Below the pieces are notes generated by a model that saw nothing but the letters and a program-made list of their open reading frames with translations, did no database searches and was not told the origin of the DNA. The translations under genes were made by a program, and so were the position numbers. From Betaproteobacteria bacterium UBA5216 (GTDB lineage: Bacteria; Pseudomonadota; Gammaproteobacteria; Burkholderiales; SG8-41), in the NCBI GenBank assembly GCA_002412495.1, contig DHVE01000096.1, forward strand, positions 1-22,450: a DNA stretch of 22,450 nucleotides. The letters are read 5' to 3'. Shown piece after piece: positions 1-7,101 of the stretch. Positions within the stretch are counted from its first letter, which is position 1. The number at the start of each line of letters is the position of its first letter.

Positions 1-67
1 CGCTTGACGGGGGAGCTTACGCCACCACATCGAGCAGCGGCTGATCGGCGCGCGGCAGTGCAACCCG

Positions 68-859
68 TCAGTAGTGTATGCCCGGCGTCGAGCCGCCATC
101 GACGGCGATGCTCTGTCCGGTAATCGCCGAGGCCAGCGGCGATGCGAGGAACAGCACCAGCGGCGCGATGTCCTTCGGCTCGATGAGGCGGCCAATCGGG
201 AACTGTTTAATGAAGCTCGCTTCGGCTTTTTCCTCGCTCACACCGAGTTCCTTTGCCCGCGCGGCGAGGCGCTTCGGATAGCGGTCGGTCTTGGTGAAGG
301 GCGGATGCACGACGTTCGCGGTGATGCCTTGTGGCGCCACCGTCTTGCTGAACTGATTGACGAAGGCGATGATCGACGAATTGCCGAGCGCGCTGGGCAG
401 TGCGGTGGCGCCGGCGTGGCGCGCGGCGCTGCCGCCGATGCAGATGACGCGGCCGCGCCCTGAATTGCGCAGGTGCGGCAGGGCCGCGCGGCAGCAACGC
501 ATGTAGGCGAGGGTCTTGCCCTGCAGCCGCTCCATCAGTCCTTCGTCGTCGAGGGTCTCGATGTTGCCGCTGATGGTTGTCGACGCGTTGTTGACCAGCA
601 CATCCAGTCCGCCGAAAGCGTCCACTGCCGCCTGCACCGCGCCCTTGCATCCTTCGGCGGTGAACAAATCGACCGCGACGGCCTTGGCCTTGACGCCTTT
701 CGCCGCGATCTTCGCTTCGGCTTCCGCCAATGCCGCCTTGTCGCGGCCGCAGACGGCGACATTCGCGCCTTCTTCCGCGAATGCCAGTGCAATGCCGAGG
801 CCCACGCCGCGGTTCCCGCCGGTGACCAGCACCGATTTTCCCTTGAGATCGAGGTTCAT
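68..859 (-). CDS. SDR-family protein lacking the catalytic Tyr/Lys
   Basis: A 263-residue Rossmann-fold protein of the short-chain dehydrogenase/reductase family. The cofactor motif TGGNRGVG lies at residues 13-20, NNA at 90-92, and the C-terminal VDGGS of many SDRs at 253-257. The usual active-site Ser is present (S144), but where YxxxK should follow 13 or so residues later the protein reads SALGN (156-160), so Tyr and Lys appear replaced by Ser and Asn. It probably binds NAD(P)(H), but classical dehydrogenase chemistry is doubtful. The start at 859 is chosen because the family's beta-1 strand begins right there and a weak AGGGG lies about 11 bases upstream. The open frame extends to 964, but that extension has no SDR features. 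It lies downstream of the Bug receptor gene at 1104-2057 on the same strand, 244 bases away. Family assignment is firm; the substrate is unknown. Confidence 0.88.
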   Translation of the reverse strand: MNLDLKGKSVLVTGGNRGVGLGIALAFAEEGANVAVCGRDKAALAEAEAKIAAKGVKAKAVAVDLFTAEGCKGAVQAAVDAFGGLDVLVNNASTTISGNIETLDDEGLMERLQGKTLAYMRCCRAALPHLRNSGRGRVICIGGSAARHAGATALPSALGNSSIIAFVNQFSKTVAPQGITANVVHPPFTKTDRYPKRLAARAKELGVSEEKAEASFIKQFPIGRLIEPKDIAPLVLFLASPLASAITGQSIAVDGGSTPGIHY

Positions 860-1103
860 GCGATTCACGCCCCTACAGTTGCCGTTGTTTTGAATGCGCG
901 GATTATCACACGCTTGGTGATGTGCGGATGGCAAAGGCCGCCGAAAATGAGGGTGACGCAACACTTGGCGCTGATGTCGCGCCGCGCGCCACCGCCTGCC
1001 CGCCGCGCAGCAGCGGCCGCAGTGTGCCGGCCAGTGCCAGGGTGGCGCCGAACACGCACACCATCGTGCCGCCCGTGGGCGGATCTTGAAGTGCTTTTCG
1101 GTG

Positions 1104-2057
1104 TTATTCCGCCTTGACGCCAGCCTGCTGCACTACTTTGCGCCAGGTGTCGATGTCGCGCTTGATGGTGGCGGCGAATTGTTCGGGGGTGCCACCCGCC
1201 GGTGACACGCCGTCCACCGCGAGTTTTTCTTCCATGTCCTTGGCTTTGAGTCCCTTGTTGAGCTCGCTGTTGACCCGATCGACGATGGGGCGCGGCAGGC
1301 CTTTTGGGCCGACGAGTCCGTGCCACAGCACGACGTCGTAGTCCTTGACGCCTGATTCAGCCAGCGTCGGCACGTCGGGCAATACGCCCAGCCGCTTGGC
1401 GGTGGTTACGCCCACCGGACGCAGCCGGCCTTGCTTCACAATCGGCATGACCACGCCGATGCTGCCAAACAGGAACTGCGTCTGGCCGGCGATGGTGTCG
1501 GTGATGGCCGGGCCGGTGCCTTTATAGGGGATATGCACGGCCTTGATGCCGGCCGTGTACAAAAAGAGTTCTGTCGCCAGATGTACGATGCTGCCTTGTC
1601 CGCTGGATGCAAAGCTCAAGCCGCCCGGTCTGGACTTGGCCAGCGCAATCATGTCTTTCACGTTTTTGATCGGCAGGGCGGGATGCACCACCACCAGCAG
1701 CGGCCCTTGGGAAAACTGGATCACCGGTGTGATGTCATTGACCGGATCAAACGCGATTTTGTAGATGGCCGGGTTCACCGAGTAACTGCCTGCAATGATG
1801 GTGAAGGTGTAGCCGTCGGGCGGCGCTTTCGCGCCGAGTTCCGCGCCCAGCGTGCCACCCGCGCCCGGACGGTTGTCGACAATCACTTGCTGCTTGATGC
1901 CCTCGGTGAGTTTTTGCGCGGCGACGCGACCGATGAAATCAGTGCCGCCGCCCGGCGCGAAGGGCGCAATAAAGCGTATGGATTTGGCGGGCCACGCCGG
2001 TTGCGCCCATGTGTTGGCCGAGACGATCAGCGAAAAAATGGTAATGGCGGTTTTCAT
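1104..2057 (-). CDS. Bug/TctC-family periplasmic substrate-binding receptor
   Basis: A 317-residue tripartite tricarboxylate receptor (Bug family), a periplasmic protein that binds a small carboxylate or related metabolite. The signal peptide ends at about residue 18 (NTWA, then QPAW). The mature protein opens with the family's WPAKSIRFIAPFAPGGGTD, followed by DNRPGAGG, PPDGYTF, VHPALP, HIPYKG and PDVPTLAESG in the normal order. The start at 2057 is set by a Shine-Dalgarno AAGGAG 7 bases upstream and by the signal peptide; an upstream in-frame ATG at 2081 would put acidic residues before it. No TctA or TctB membrane partner is next to it. Its neighbours are an SDR-like gene downstream and an exported cupin upstream. 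The family call is firm and the ligand unknown. Confidence 0.93.
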   Translation of the reverse strand: MKTAITIFSLIVSANTWAQPAWPAKSIRFIAPFAPGGGTDFIGRVAAQKLTEGIKQQVIVDNRPGAGGTLGAELGAKAPPDGYTFTIIAGSYSVNPAIYKIAFDPVNDITPVIQFSQGPLLVVVHPALPIKNVKDMIALAKSRPGGLSFASSGQGSIVHLATELFLYTAGIKAVHIPYKGTGPAITDTIAGQTQFLFGSIGVVMPIVKQGRLRPVGVTTAKRLGVLPDVPTLAESGVKDYDVVLWHGLVGPKGLPRPIVDRVNSELNKGLKAKDMEEKLAVDGVSPAGGTPEQFAATIKRDIDTWRKVVQQAGVKAE

Positions 2058-2267
2058 GATTTCTCCTTCAAGGTGGATCAATGTAGACCCGTGAACCTGT
2101 AATTATCCCATTACCGCAGCGTCGCTGTTGGCGATGGCGATTCTGCTCAACGCGCATCTTGGTTGTGTCCTGTACTGTTCGTGCTGTTGTGGCGCGTGCG
2201 TGCGTCTGCGCGCCAATCAGGCCCACGTGGTGCGCGATGGATGGTTTCCAATCCGCGTGGCGGCTTT

Positions 2268-2301
2268 TCGTCCATCCCGGCGCATTGGCCGGGATGGACG
2301 A
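2268..2301. terminator. 14-bp perfect stem-loop between the cupin and Bug genes
   Basis: Arms 2268-2281 and 2288-2301 are perfectly complementary over 14 bases around a 6-base loop. The structure starts 20 bases past the stop of the exported cupin gene (minus strand), so it is well placed to end that transcript or protect its 3' end. Neither side is followed by a real T-run, so a classic intrinsic terminator is only partly supported. It could also be a copy of a dispersed palindrome. Confidence 0.5.
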
Positions 2302-2320
2302 TTCTCAATGGCGTTTGCCA

Positions 2321-2779
2321 CTATTTCTTGCCGGTCGCCTTGGTATCTTCCCTGACCACGTCCCATTTGCCGCGAACATCCACGGACAATATGCAGTCGG
2401 CCCCTGCCTCACACTTGGTGATATGTTTTTGCTTGCCCTTGAACGAAAAGAACGAGCCTGGCGGAAGTTTCGTGTCCTTGCCGTCAACCGTAAGCACGAG
2501 CGTGCCTGCGACGACTGTCGCAAAATGATCAGAGGAATGATGGTGCAAGGGCGATGCAAATCCGCCCGCGAACCTGATCATGGAATGATGCGTGCCCTTG
2601 GCAGGATCTCCATCCAGGGTTGCCATTTTCAGGCCTGCAAAGCCGGGCACGTCGTTCCACTTGATGTCGGCAGCGGGCGCCAGCATGGCGCTGCCGCCCT
2701 TTGCGCTATCCGCCGCTTGCGAAGAAAACGAGGCAAAGGCCAGCGTCATTGCGAAACCTGCTGCGATGATTTTGTTCAT
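2321..2779 (-). CDS. Small exported cupin-domain protein (DUF4437-like)
   Basis: A 152-residue secreted single-cupin protein. A signal peptide with Lys3 and a hydrophobic core ends at about residue 22 (SSQA, then AD). The cupin core is visible as PLHHHSSDHFATVVAGTLVL (77-96), which supplies a metal-binding HxH-type cluster, and then PPGSFFSFKGKQKHITKC (106-123). H119 is the likely last metal ligand. The glutamate common in cupin motif 1 is not obvious. C123 and C129 could form a disulphide in the periplasm. It resembles small DUF4437-type cupins, whose role is not established. The start at 2779 has AAAAGGAG upstream; the open frame runs to 2860 but that part looks non-coding. A 7-bp hairpin lies in its leader. 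Confidence 0.82.
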   Translation of the reverse strand: MNKIIAAGFAMTLAFASFSSQAADSAKGGSAMLAPAADIKWNDVPGFAGLKMATLDGDPAKGTHHSMIRFAGGFASPLHHHSSDHFATVVAGTLVLTVDGKDTKLPPGSFFSFKGKQKHITKCEAGADCILSVDVRGKWDVVREDTKATGKK

Positions 2780-2820
2780 TTGAATCTCCTTTTCACGGTT
2801 GCATGAAGGTCGTTGGGGAG

Positions 2821-2838
2821 CCGCGGTTTTCACCGCGG
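2821..2838. repeat. Short inverted repeat in the leader of the cupin gene
   Basis: CCGCGGT (2821-2827) and ACCGCGG (2832-2838) form a 7-bp stem with a TTTC loop, 41 bases upstream of the cupin start codon. It lies in the divergent region between the cupin (minus) and the Bug gene at 2996 (plus). It may be a leader hairpin or a regulator site; nothing else in the sequence decides which. Confidence 0.35.
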
Positions 2839-2995
2839 TTCGGTAATTTAGTGTATTCACGCTGACGTTACCTTACACTGCATCAGCAGGCTGCACGCGC
2901 TGGCAAATGGTGAGCGTGAAAAGGGCGTTATCGGGTTGTGTCGCGCGATGCACGGTCGTCAGGGCATGTCACGGGCAATTCAGATAGGGTGGAAT

Positions 2996-3979
2996 ATGCA
3001 TAAATATTTGTTTTTATTGCTTATTTTTGGATATCTCGTTGCCGGGGCCGAGGCGCAGCCCACTTCGACAGGCGCGGGACAGGCCTACCCCGCGAAACCG
3101 ATACGGCTGGTGGTGCCGGTGCCGCCGGGCGGCAGCAACGATGTGTTGTCGCGCATCACCGCGCAGGCGATGAGTCCCGGTCTGGGCCAGCAAGTCGTGA
3201 TCGATAATCGCGCGGGCGCCGCCGGCATGATCGGCGCGGACAACGTGGCAAAGTCAGCGCCCGACGGCTACAGCCTGCTGAACATACAGGCATCGTTTGT
3301 TGCAAACCCTGCGCTGCGTGCGAAGATGCCTTACGACACGCTCAACGATTTTGTGTTTGTTGGCATGATGGCGCGCGCGCCGCTGCTGGCGGTGGTGCAT
3401 CCGTCGCTGCCGGTAAAAAACATCAAGGAGCTGGTGGCGCTTGCGAAAGCGCGTCCCGGGCAGATCAATTACGGCACACCCGGCATTGGCAGCTACACAC
3501 AACTGGCCACGGAATTGTTTCGCCGCATGGCCGGCATCAACATCGTGCACGTGCCGTACAAGGGCATCGCGCCCGCACTTACCGATTTGCTGGGCGGGCA
3601 TTTGCAACTGGCGATGACCAGCCCGCCGTCGGTGATGTCGCAGGTGCAGGCCGGGCGTTTGAAAGCGCTCGCCGTGGGCAGCGAAAAGCGCAGTGCGTTT
3701 TTGCCGGATATTCCGACCATCGCCGAGGCCGGTTATGCAACCTATCGGGCCGATTACTGGTGGGGCATCGCCGCGCCGGCAAATACACCCGCTGAAATCA
3801 TCAACCGCCTCGCGGTTGAACTCACCAAGGCGCTGCAATCGGCGGAACTCAAACAGCGCTTTGCCGCGGAGGGTGCCGAGCCCAGCACGATGACGCGCGA
3901 GCAGTTGACGCAGTTCATTGTCGCCGACATCGCGCGCTGGCGGCAGGTGGCGCGCGACGCCAATGTGCGGGCGGAGTAG
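2996..3979 (+). CDS. Bug/TctC-family periplasmic substrate-binding receptor
   Basis: A 327-residue Bug receptor. The signal peptide MHKYLFLLLIFGYLVAGAEA ends at residue 20; it is AT-rich in its codons compared with the body of the gene. The mature part carries YPAKPIRLVVPVPPGGSND, VIDNRAGAAG, APDGYSL, VHPSLPVKN, HVPYKG and PDIPTIAEAG, all in family order, and ends RWRQVARDANVRAE. The start at 2996 is chosen for the signal peptide and an AGGGTGG just upstream; the open frame reaches back to 2936. The gene is monocistronic, divergent from the cupin and convergent with the Bug gene at 3986-4978. The ligand is unknown and no TctA/TctB lies nearby. Confidence 0.93.
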   Translation: MHKYLFLLLIFGYLVAGAEAQPTSTGAGQAYPAKPIRLVVPVPPGGSNDVLSRITAQAMSPGLGQQVVIDNRAGAAGMIGADNVAKSAPDGYSLLNIQASFVANPALRAKMPYDTLNDFVFVGMMARAPLLAVVHPSLPVKNIKELVALAKARPGQINYGTPGIGSYTQLATELFRRMAGINIVHVPYKGIAPALTDLLGGHLQLAMTSPPSVMSQVQAGRLKALAVGSEKRSAFLPDIPTIAEAGYATYRADYWWGIAAPANTPAEIINRLAVELTKALQSAELKQRFAAEGAEPSTMTREQLTQFIVADIARWRQVARDANVRAE

Positions 3980-4001
3980 GCAACGTCAATCCAACGTTGC
4001 C
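3979..4001. terminator. Hairpin overlapping two convergent stop codons
   Basis: GGCAACGT (3979-3986) and ACGTTGCC (3994-4001) form a perfect 8-bp stem around a 7-base loop. The left arm begins on the last base of the plus-strand Bug stop codon, and the minus-strand Bug stop (3986-3988) lies at the arm/loop border. The two genes are only 6 bases apart, so this is the only place a bidirectional terminator could sit. A T-run is lacking, so efficiency is uncertain. Confidence 0.5.
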
Positions 4002-4978
4002 CCCGACGCTTTTATCAGCTTGCCCCATTTCACGATTTCGGTTTCGACATACGCGCTGAGTTGGCGCGGCGACATGGCCACGGATTCCGCGCCGAGGCTC
4101 TGCATGCGTTCCGTGACATCGGGCATTTTCAGCAGCGTGTTAACTTCCCCGTTGAGTTTGTTGACGATGGCCGCCGGCGTGCGTGCGGGCGCAAATAGCG
4201 CGTACCACGCCGTGGCTTCGTAGCCGGGCAGGCCGGATTCGGCGAGCGTGGGCAGTTCCGGCGCGCTGGCCAGGCGTTTTGCGCTGGTCACCGCGAGCGC
4301 GCGCAGTTTGCCGCCGCGCGCATGCGGCAGGGCGGAGACGATGTTGCTGAACATCAGATTGAGTTGCCCGCCCAGCACGTCAGTCAACGCAGGGGCGCTC
4401 CCCTTGTAGGGCACGTGGGTCATGCTGGTGCCGGTCATGATGTTGAACAGCACCGCCGCAAGATGCAACGCGCTGCCGTTGCCGGCCGAGCCGTACACCA
4501 GTTTGCCGGGCCGCTCTTTGGCATAGGCGATGAATGCCTTGACATCTTGCGACGGTATCGAGGGGTGCAGCACCAGCACGGCGGGGATGGAGCCGACCAT
4601 CGCCACCGACGCGAAATCACGCACCGTGTCGTAGGGCATCTTCGGGTAGAGCGTGGGATTGGTGACGTGCGTGGTAAAGCAGAGTAACAGCGTGTGGCCG
4701 TCCGGATCGGCACGCGCAACAATTTCGCTGCCGATGATGCCGCTGGCGCCGCCGCGATTGTCGATGATGATCTGATTGCGGAGGGCGGCGGTGAGTTTCT
4801 GCGCGACCATGCGACCCAGAATATCGGTGCCGCCGCCGGGCGGGGACGGCACCACCAGTCGAATCGGACGCACCGGATAAGCTGCCGCCGCGGGTTGTGC
4901 CGCGCTTGCGAATGGCGTCAGCGTGCAAACAACGCCGGCCAGCGAAGCCATCAATACGGTTTCGAACGATGGGCGCAT
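3986..4978 (-). CDS. Bug/TctC-family periplasmic substrate-binding receptor
   Basis: A 330-residue Bug receptor. The signal peptide runs to about residue 26 (TPFASA, then AQPAAAAYP). Family blocks: YPVRPIRLVVPSPPGGGTD, IIDNRGGASG, DPDGHTL, LHPSIP, HVPYKGSAPALTD and PELPTLAESGLPGYE. The start at 4978 has no clear Shine-Dalgarno sequence. It lies only 18 bases downstream of the stop of the NMT1-like gene, so it is probably translated from the same message by coupling. An internal ATG at 4951 is possible but would remove the charged n-region. The pairing of a Bug receptor with an ABC-type binding-protein homologue in one transcript is unusual. Confidence 0.92.
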   Translation of the reverse strand: MRPSFETVLMASLAGVVCTLTPFASAAQPAAAAYPVRPIRLVVPSPPGGGTDILGRMVAQKLTAALRNQIIIDNRGGASGIIGSEIVARADPDGHTLLLCFTTHVTNPTLYPKMPYDTVRDFASVAMVGSIPAVLVLHPSIPSQDVKAFIAYAKERPGKLVYGSAGNGSALHLAAVLFNIMTGTSMTHVPYKGSAPALTDVLGGQLNLMFSNIVSALPHARGGKLRALAVTSAKRLASAPELPTLAESGLPGYEATAWYALFAPARTPAAIVNKLNGEVNTLLKMPDVTERMQSLGAESVAMSPRQLSAYVETEIVKWGKLIKASGATLD

Positions 4979-4996
4979 CGCGTTGCGTGTTCGAAT

Positions 4997-5938
4997 CTAA
5001 AGACTGGCGATAGCCTCTTGGTAAACACTGTAATCGAATAGCGTAGCCAGCGCCTCGCGCGTGCGCGGTGCGCGGCCTTGTTCACGCGCGATCCATTGGT
5101 CCTGATCCACCAGAATATCGAGGTGATTCGGGACGATAAGCGGGCCGTAATCGTGGAACCGAAACGCCCTTGCAATCAATCCCGCGTCGAACCCACTGGC
5201 CTTGGCCAGCCAGTCGCAGCCGATCTGCGGGTTTTCCTTCACGATCTTCGAGGCGCGGATGATGTGACGCGTGAGTTCGACCATCTGCCTGCGCTTTGCG
5301 GGATCGGCGAGTTTGGCGGCGGTGGTGTTGAGGTTGAACACCGAGGCAAACACGCCGGGTGTTTTAAGTTCGATGGCGTCCGCGCCGAGGCCGTCTTTCG
5401 CCGCCTGCGAGCCGGGTTCCCAGATGCAGATGGCGTCCACGCGTTTTTCGATGATGGCCTTGGAAAGCTCGAAAATCGGCGCGAGACCCACGATCTCGAC
5501 GTCGGATTCTTGCAGGCCGTGGGCGTCGAGCTCGCGCGATAAATAGTAGGCCGCCGAGGTGCGCGGGAAAGTACCCACGCGCTTGCCGCGCAAATCCTTC
5601 ACGGTGGCGATGCCCGCCGAGCGACGTGCAACGATGTGATAAAGGCCGCGCGTGACGGTAAACAGAATACGCATGTCGGGCCGCTTTGCCGCAAAGCGCA
5701 GGAACTGCGTGTCGTAATTCGTTGCCACATCGGCCACGGGCTGCGCGGCTTCCGCTGAAATGGCCTTGGCCTCGGCCGTGCCGATGACGGCGGCGGAATT
5801 CATCGACGCGTCGGCGCCGACCAGATGGGCCACGTTGCCATGCTGCACGGTTGCGGTGCCGCCGGACATGGCGTCCACGGCCATCAGCGTCGTTGCCTGT
5901 TCCATCACGTTGCGCATGCCGTAGACCTGTAAATCCAT
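4997..5938 (-). CDS. NMT1/SsuA-like substrate-binding-fold protein without signal peptide
   Basis: A 313-residue protein of the periplasmic-binding-protein type II fold, closest by eye to the NMT1/THI5/SsuA group (nitrate, sulfonate, taurine or pyrimidine binding). Diagnostic stretches are KDLRGKRVGTFPRTSAAYYL (114-133) and VDAICIWEPGS (167-177), matching the DLKGK and VDA...P blocks of the group. The protein begins directly at the fold (MDLQVYGMRNVME) with no hydrophobic leader. The start codon at 5938 is preceded by a good GGGAGA Shine-Dalgarno, so a leader has not simply been missed. It may be cytoplasmic: a ligand sensor, a THI5-like enzyme or a decayed receptor. It heads a two-gene unit with the Bug receptor at 3986-4978. 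No ABC permease or ATPase is present. Confidence 0.8.
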   Translation of the reverse strand: MDLQVYGMRNVMEQATTLMAVDAMSGGTATVQHGNVAHLVGADASMNSAAVIGTAEAKAISAEAAQPVADVATNYDTQFLRFAAKRPDMRILFTVTRGLYHIVARRSAGIATVKDLRGKRVGTFPRTSAAYYLSRELDAHGLQESDVEIVGLAPIFELSKAIIEKRVDAICIWEPGSQAAKDGLGADAIELKTPGVFASVFNLNTTAAKLADPAKRRQMVELTRHIIRASKIVKENPQIGCDWLAKASGFDAGLIARAFRFHDYGPLIVPNHLDILVDQDQWIAREQGRAPRTREALATLFDYSVYQEAIASL

Positions 5939-6025
5939 GGTGTTCTCCCTTGGGGCGGTCGTTTACGCCACGTTTTCGCGGCAGTCTATTTCTGTGCAGG
6001 CTGACGTGACGATGTCCGTCCCGCG

Positions 6026-6037
6026 CCCGATATCGGG
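6026..6037. promoter_or_regulatory. 12-bp perfect palindrome upstream of the NMT1-like gene
   Basis: CCCGATATCGGG is a perfect 12-bp palindrome, 88 bases upstream of the start codon at 5938, inside the 227-base gap separating this gene from the cupin gene. Its position fits an operator for the NMT1-like/Bug pair, but no regulator gene is present and chance is possible. Confidence 0.22.
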
Positions 6038-6165
6038 TCAAACCGCGCGAACCGCAGTAGCGTCGGCTGAATTACATTTCTTCGAAGCAATCGCGCGCTG
6101 GAGTGGTTGAACAGGCGCAACGCATCCGCGCAAAGTCTGGACGAACGCGCTTTTTGCGCCGACGG

Positions 6166-6924
6166 CTAATCGTCATCCTTGGGAAATTGCATTACCAACG
6201 CTTCAAGCCCGATGCGGCCCGCCTTGATTTCATACGCATCTTCGGTGGGTTCGACATAAACCATCGACCCCGTGGGCAGGCTTTGGCCATTGCTGGCCAG
6301 ACTGCCGTTGGCGACATAGATGTAATAGCCGCCGCCGGACTTCGGGTCCGGTCCCATTGCCGACATGCCGGCGCCGAGGCGCAGCAATTGCGCGGACATT
6401 TCGTCGGCGATGACTTTTTCCGGATCGAATACCGGTTCCCAAGAGACTTCCTTGCGGAACTGCAATACCGGCCGGGTGGACAGCGATATATGCGGGGATA
6501 TCCAGTTGCGCCGCTTGCTGGGTTTGAGTTTTTCCTTGTAGCCCGGTTTGCTGAGATACACCGGCGCGGAATCGCCGATGCGATTGCGCAGCGCGATGAA
6601 CGTCAAGCCGTGCGGCCCGGCGAGCAGCGGCCCGTACGCGCTGTGATGATCCTTGTACTGCAGCATCAGCGGACGCACTTCGGTTTTGCCCATTACCCCC
6701 ACGCCCGCCGGAAATATCTGGAACTGCGCAACACCGTGAAAGTGCGGCAGTATGGTTTCGTTCGCGGCCATCTGCGTCATCAGCGCCTGCGGGCCGGAAG
6801 AAATTTCCGCCGTGCTGTAGCGTGGCCCGAAATACGACGAGCCCCAGTGTTCGACGCCGGTGCCGGGGGAGTTCACTGCTTGCAGGTTTTCAATGACTTC
6901 GGTGCCGTCTTTGGTGTGGATCAT
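6166..6924 (-). CDS. Cytoplasmic cupin-fold protein
   Basis: A 252-residue protein without signal peptide or membrane segments. A cupin motif is visible at ETILPHFHGVAQFQIFPAG (about residues 56-74), giving an HxH pair but with Gln where motif 1 usually has Glu. A second half contains GGGYYIYVANGSL and LPTGSMVYVEPTED, a beta-rich segment like a second cupin barrel, so it may be a bicupin. Such proteins include dioxygenases and isomerases, but I do not recognise the specific family. The start at 6924 has only a weak upstream purine stretch. It lies downstream of the PaaG-like crotonase and CoA-transferase genes, so a role in the same catabolic route is plausible. Confidence 0.72.
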   Translation of the reverse strand: MIHTKDGTEVIENLQAVNSPGTGVEHWGSSYFGPRYSTAEISSGPQALMTQMAANETILPHFHGVAQFQIFPAGVGVMGKTEVRPLMLQYKDHHSAYGPLLAGPHGLTFIALRNRIGDSAPVYLSKPGYKEKLKPSKRRNWISPHISLSTRPVLQFRKEVSWEPVFDPEKVIADEMSAQLLRLGAGMSAMGPDPKSGGGYYIYVANGSLASNGQSLPTGSMVYVEPTEDAYEIKAGRIGLEALVMQFPKDDD

Positions 6925-7057
6925 GATTGCGTGCTCATGGAATTGGCTTGGGTGGAAATTTCAACTTCAGCGGGTTGTCGCGGGCAAATGTATAGGGCGG
7001 CGGTGCCGCGGTCAATGGCGTGGATGCGTGTCGATAGGGCTTCCCGTCACCGGGCAA

Positions 7058-7088
7058 CGTGGCGTGCGGCAAGTTCGCGCACGCCACG
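7058..7088. terminator. 11-bp hairpin after the PaaG-like crotonase gene
   Basis: CGTGGCGTGCG (7058-7068) and CGCACGCCACG (7078-7088) are perfectly complementary around a 9-base loop. The structure lies 13 bases past the minus-strand stop codon at 7102, in the position of a terminator or a 3'-end stabilising stem. The sequence after it on the minus strand begins TTGCC, not a long T-run. If it does terminate, the downstream cupin needs its own promoter. Confidence 0.45.
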
Positions 7089-7101
7089 GGTTCGTCCCGG
7101 A

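Noticed and set aside
17..67. In-frame continuation beyond the SDR stop (RVALPRADQPLLDVVA)
   Set aside because: It looks a little like a protein C-terminus but has no start codon between the SDR stop and its own stop at 17; 16 residues are too few to support a gene or relic.
4997..5938. Calling the NMT1-like protein a TAXI/TRAP receptor
   Set aside because: The DLRGKRVGTF and VDAICIWEP blocks fit the NMT1/SsuA group better, and there is no leader or TRAP permease gene.
6142..6160. GGCGCAAAAAGCGC as a terminator after the cupin gene
   Set aside because: The stem is only 4 bp with a 5-base loop and has no T-run on the correct side.
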